DNA from: Muribaculaceae bacterium
GTDB lineage: Bacteria > Bacteroidota > Bacteroidia > Bacteroidales > Muribaculaceae
Length of the DNA stretch: 64,000 nt
NCBI GenBank assembly: GCA_017557625.1
Contig: JAFYYG010000058.1
Span: forward strand, 19,297 to 83,296
Reading direction: 5' to 3'
How positions within the stretch are numbered: the stretch's first letter is position 1; each line of letters starts with the position of its first letter. The translations under genes and the position numbers were made by a program. Shown here one piece after another: positions 60,515-64,000 of this stretch. Under the pieces are notes generated by a model. It saw only the letters and a program-made list of their open reading frames with translations, had not been told where the DNA came from and ran no database searches.

Positions 60515-63500
60515 ATGAAAAAGTATTTTGCATTGTTGGGTGCTTTGTTGTTAGCATGTGGTAGCTATAGCTACTCTCATGCAGAGCAAGCGCCTCAATC
60601 CATGTCCACACAGTTGACCAATGTGTCGGGTACCGTGACCGATGAGAATGGTGAACCCGTGATTGGCGCTACTGTTTCGGAAATTGGTACTACACGCGCC
60701 ACAGCCACCGACATAAATGGCCGATTCAACCTTCGCGCCAGTGGCAATGGTAAGATTCAAATCTCCTATGTCGGCTACAAGACTGTGACTGTAAATCCTG
60801 GCAGCAACATGAACATTCAGCTTGCTGAGGACAACGCGCTCCTCGATGAGGTAGTAGTTGTGGGTTATGGTCAACAGAAGAAAGTGAACCTCACCGGTGC
60901 GGTTTCGGTTGTTGACGTTGACAAGACCCTTGCCTCACGTCCCGAGCAGGATGTGTCGAAAGCCCTGCAGGGTGCTGTGCCCGGTCTTACCGTTATCAGC
61001 AACAACGGTGACCTTGGCGAGTCTCCAACACTCACCATCCGTGGTGTGGGAACACTGAGTAACGGTGCCACCAGTAATCCACTTATCGTGGTTGACGGTG
61101 TGGTAGCCGATGACCTCTCGATGATCAACGGTAATGACATTGCCAGCATCAGCGTGCTCAAGGATGCCGCCTCAAGTGCCATCTATGGTACTCGTGCCGC
61201 ATTTGGTGTGATTCTTATCACCACTAAGAGTGGTAAGAAGGAAGACCGCATCAACATCCGCTACAACAACAACTTCTCTTGGGATCAGGCTACTATGCTT
61301 CCCGACTTCCCCGATGTGCCCACTCAGCTCAAGAGTGCTCTCTTGGCAAAGGCCCGTGCAGGAAGTGGCTCGGTTGAGCTCTTCGGTATGTATTTCGACC
61401 AACTGCTCCCCTACGCCGAGAAGTGGAAAGAGCAGAACAGCGGTCGCAAGAAATATGGCGAGATGCGTCCCTATGTTGACGAGAACGACGTGGGTGACTA
61501 CCGCTTCATTGGCGGCCAGCCCATGTACTATGCCGACTATGATGTTACCGACATCTGGTATCAGAAGGCAGCTCCCGGTCAGAGCCACAACGTGAGCGTT
61601 GACGGTTCGAGCGGACGCACCACCTTCCGCATGGCCTTTGGCTACAGCGGCAAGGAGGACTTGATGCCCTGGAACACCACCAAACGTACTCGTTACAATG
61701 CTGTTGCCAACATCAGCACCGACTTCACCGACTGGTTGACCGTTGGTGCCCGCATCAGCTACAACCGTCGCTATATCGCCCGCGCTGAGACTTGGAACAA
61801 CATGTACCAGTACATCTGGCGCTGGGGTTCGTTCTTTATCCCAAGCGGCACTATCGATGGTCTTGACTTCCGTGTAATCGCCATGCAGAAAGATGCTGAC
61901 CGCCGTCGCATCGTTCATGATGAGATGAAGGCTACTGCATTCTTCAAGGCTCACATCACCAAAGACCTTACTTTGAATGGAGACTTCACTTGGCAGGTTA
62001 ACGACGCCAACATGCGCTGGAGCGACTTCCCAGTTTACTGCTGGAACTGGAACGGCGTGAACCCAACCTATGTTGTTGGTAATGGTTCAGTAGGAACTGA
62101 GCGCGACAACGCCAAAGCACAGACTTGGATTGGCAACATCTACTTAGAGTACATGAAGAGCATTAACGACGCACACAACTTCAAGGTAATGGTTGGTGCT
62201 ACAGGTGAGAAGCGCAAATTTGACTACTTCGCCGCTTACAAGATGCTCCTCTATTCTACCGACTATCCCGAGCTCAACCTCGCATACGGTGCAGCCACCA
62301 CTTGGGGCATCTATAGCAGCACCAGTGGCTACATCAACCGCTTCGTGCCCTGGATGCGTGGTGACTATGCTACCGCAGGTTACTTTGCTCGTTTCAACTA
62401 CGACTACAAGGGTATCTATCTGTTTGAGGCCAACGGCCGTTATGACGGCTCTTCGAGCTTCCCACGTGATAACCGCTGGGCATTCTTCCCATCGTTCTCG
62501 CTCGGTTACCGCTTCAGCGAGGAGGCTTACTTCGAGAAAGCCCGCGACGTGGTTTCCAATGGTAAGGTTCGCTTCTCTTACGGTACTATCGGTAACGAGG
62601 CTATCGGTAACAACATGTTCATCTCTACTATTGAAGCCGGTCAGCTCAACTACCTTGACAACAGTGGTGCCAAGTACAACTACTTCGGTATGCCAAGTTG
62701 GGTTTCTTCAAGCCTTACTTGGGAGAAAATCAAGACTATCAACGTTGGTCTTGACCTCGGCTTCCTCAACGACATGATTACATTGAGCGCCGAGTGGTTC
62801 CAGCGCACCACCAACGACATGCTCGCTCCTGGTGTAGCACTGCCAGCAAGTGTGGGCGCAACCAGTCCTTATCAGAACAACGGCTCACTCCGCTCACGCG
62901 GATGGGAGGTTACCATCAACTGGCGCAAGCAGTTCACCCGCGACCTTGGCCTCTATGCTAACTTCAGCATTGGCGACAGCAAGGTGAAGGTTACTAAGTG
63001 GGACAATGCAACCAAGCAGATTGGTCATCCTCTGGCCTCCGCTTATGCTTACGAAGGCGAGACTTGGGGCGACATCTGGGGATTTGAGACCGACCGCTAC
63101 TTTACCGAGGCCGACTTCACCGGCAAGAACGCCGACGGCTCTTGGATTTATGCTCCCGGCGTAGCCGACCAGACTGGCCTCCAAAGCGATAACTTCGTGT
63201 TTGGTCCTGGTGACATCAAGTTCAAGGACCTTAACGGTGATGGCGTTATCGACGGTGGCGCAAGCACCGAGGACGACCATGGCGACCTCAAGGTGATTGG
63301 TAACTGCCTGCCACGCTACGAGTACAGCTTCCACATTGGCGGTACCTACAAGGGCTTCGACCTCGACCTGTTCTTCCAGGGTGTGGGCAAGCGCAACATG
63401 TGGACCCAGTCAGCTTTCGTGTTCCCAATGATGCGTAATGCTGACCTTGCAATCTATGCTAACCAAACTAAGTACAACATCTACGATCCTGAGAATGGCA

Positions 63501-63883
63501 TCGTGAACATCAGCGAGGATAACGACTTCCCATGCCTCTGGCCAGGTAATGAGGTTGGCGGTACTGTTCCTGGCATCTCAAGTGAGGGTGGTTGCCACAA
63601 CTACTATCCACAGACCAAGTACTTGGTTGACATGAGCTACCTGCGCTTGAAGAACGTAACCCTCGGTTACACTCTGCCAAAGGAGATTACCAAGAAGGTT
63701 TACATCCAGAACTTGCGTCTCTATGCAAGTGTCAACAACCTGTGTCTGCTTTATAGGGGCAGCAAAGGCCTTCCCATCGATCCTGAGATGAATGCCGGAC
63801 AAGGTTCTCTGGGCTATGGTACCTGGGGACGTACTTATCCTGTAACCCGCAGCTGGTCAGTTGGCTTGCAAGTGACTTTCTAA
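60515..63883 (+). CDS. SusC/RagA-family TonB-dependent outer-membrane receptor
   Basis: I start at MKKYFALLGALLLACGSYS, giving 1122 residues with a signal peptide; the in-frame residues before it do not look like a signal. CarboxypepD_reg-like domain: VSGTVTDENGEPVIGATV. The TonB box region is LDEVVVVGYGQQKKVNLTGAV, and the plug has SISVLKDAASSAIYGTRAAFG, which is diagnostic of the SusC family. The barrel ends in SVGLQVTF. Such proteins import glycans or peptides bound by SusD. The next gene starts 65 bp downstream and is probably susD. The substrate cannot be told from the sequence. Confidence 0.97.
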   Translation: MKKYFALLGALLLACGSYSYSHAEQAPQSMSTQLTNVSGTVTDENGEPVIGATVSEIGTTRATATDINGRFNLRASGNGKIQISYVGYKTVTVNPGSNMNIQLAEDNALLDEVVVVGYGQQKKVNLTGAVSVVDVDKTLASRPEQDVSKALQGAVPGLTVISNNGDLGESPTLTIRGVGTLSNGATSNPLIVVDGVVADDLSMINGNDIASISVLKDAASSAIYGTRAAFGVILITTKSGKKEDRINIRYNNNFSWDQATMLPDFPDVPTQLKSALLAKARAGSGSVELFGMYFDQLLPYAEKWKEQNSGRKKYGEMRPYVDENDVGDYRFIGGQPMYYADYDVTDIWYQKAAPGQSHNVSVDGSSGRTTFRMAFGYSGKEDLMPWNTTKRTRYNAVANISTDFTDWLTVGARISYNRRYIARAETWNNMYQYIWRWGSFFIPSGTIDGLDFRVIAMQKDADRRRIVHDEMKATAFFKAHITKDLTLNGDFTWQVNDANMRWSDFPVYCWNWNGVNPTYVVGNGSVGTERDNAKAQTWIGNIYLEYMKSINDAHNFKVMVGATGEKRKFDYFAAYKMLLYSTDYPELNLAYGAATTWGIYSSTSGYINRFVPWMRGDYATAGYFARFNYDYKGIYLFEANGRYDGSSSFPRDNRWAFFPSFSLGYRFSEEAYFEKARDVVSNGKVRFSYGTIGNEAIGNNMFISTIEAGQLNYLDNSGAKYNYFGMPSWVSSSLTWEKIKTINVGLDLGFLNDMITLSAEWFQRTTNDMLAPGVALPASVGATSPYQNNGSLRSRGWEVTINWRKQFTRDLGLYANFSIGDSKVKVTKWDNATKQIGHPLASAYAYEGETWGDIWGFETDRYFTEADFTGKNADGSWIYAPGVADQTGLQSDNFVFGPGDIKFKDLNGDGVIDGGASTEDDHGDLKVIGNCLPRYEYSFHIGGTYKGFDLDLFFQGVGKRNMWTQSAFVFPMMRNADLAIYANQTKYNIYDPENGIVNISEDNDFPCLWPGNEVGGTVPGISSEGGCHNYYPQTKYLVDMSYLRLKNVTLGYTLPKEITKKVYIQNLRLYASVNNLCLLYRGSKGLPIDPEMNAGQGSLGYGTWGRTYPVTRSWSVGLQVTF

Positions 63884-63948
63884 TGTGAGACTTATAAACT
63901 TGTAAGTATAAGTATTAGATTATTAACATTCAATAAATTTTGAAGTTT

Positions 63949-64000
63949 ATGAAAAAAACATATTTATTAGGACTTGCTGGTCTCGCATTGCTCTTCGCCA
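63949..64000 (+). CDS. Start of probable SusD-like lipoprotein (partial)
   Basis: The ATG at 63949 opens a frame that starts MKKTYLLGLAGLALLFA, a signal sequence, and runs off the right edge after 17 codons. Position 65 bp downstream of a SusC gene on the same strand makes a SusD-family substrate-binding lipoprotein the likely product. The sequence itself shows only the signal peptide. Confidence 0.6.
   Translation, partial: MKKTYLLGLAGLALLFA

Overview
The window reads as chromosomal DNA of a Bacteroidales bacterium, probably from the Muribaculaceae/Prevotellaceae/Bacteroidaceae group; the genus cannot be fixed by eye. The evidence is a SusC-type receptor followed by the start of a probable SusD gene, DUF2723, DUF4294 and DUF805 proteins, a uridine kinase-like protein with a tRNA-synthetase-like N-terminus, T9SS-style C-termini, weak or absent Shine-Dalgarno sites, and many promoters of the Bacteroidetes form TTTG-N19/20-TAnnTTTG. 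These promoters repeatedly decide which start codon is real.

Layout. 1-4547: poorly characterised leftward genes (partial N-formylglutamate amidohydrolase-like gene, small membrane protein, unknown protein, AAA+ ATPase, acidic protein). 4548-5602: mostly noncoding, with a promoter / small ORF / terminator unit. 5603-12057: housekeeping genes (glycosyltransferase, uvrC, apt, mnmG, ybeY). 12265-16063: a reverse transcriptase gene preceded by its own promoter and a strongly folded leader RNA, lying between the relic of a C69 dipeptidase gene and an intact paralogue. 16270-31003: tRNA-Leu, pckA, uridine kinase-like gene, a TPR operon, tRNA-Pro, an acetyltransferase, pgi, rimO, ftsY, and mtnN-luxS. 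31159-41593: a LytS/LytTR two-component pair, a TPR membrane protein, pyrH, a 6S-like folded RNA, a secreted protein, a C1 peptidase, a polytopic membrane protein, recF and a DUF721 gene. 41718-50645: a lipoprotein, RNase D-like exonuclease, esterase, queG, polysaccharide deacetylase and a large DUF2723 protein. 50990-52838: two isolated phage-like genes (M15 peptidase, portal). 52994-64000: DUF805, DUF4294 and outer-membrane proteins, ending in a susC and the first bases of a probable susD.

Functional groupings: mtnN and luxS are consecutive steps of S-adenosylhomocysteine detoxification; mnmG and queG modify tRNA wobble positions; the sensor kinase and LytTR regulator form one signalling pair; recF overlaps the DUF721 gene. 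The most interesting locus is the reverse transcriptase with its leader RNA (12428-14329). The RNA has a canonical promoter, its ends are joined by a 20-bp stem (19 matches), and it contains inner hairpins. The enzyme has a YCDD active site and lacks retron and group II intron partners. This layout resembles defence-associated reverse transcriptases with a template RNA (DRT2/DRT9-like), but the subclass cannot be assigned without a phylogeny.

Many gene junctions carry short low-complexity repeats, each with a different unit, and one REP-like palindrome occurs twice.
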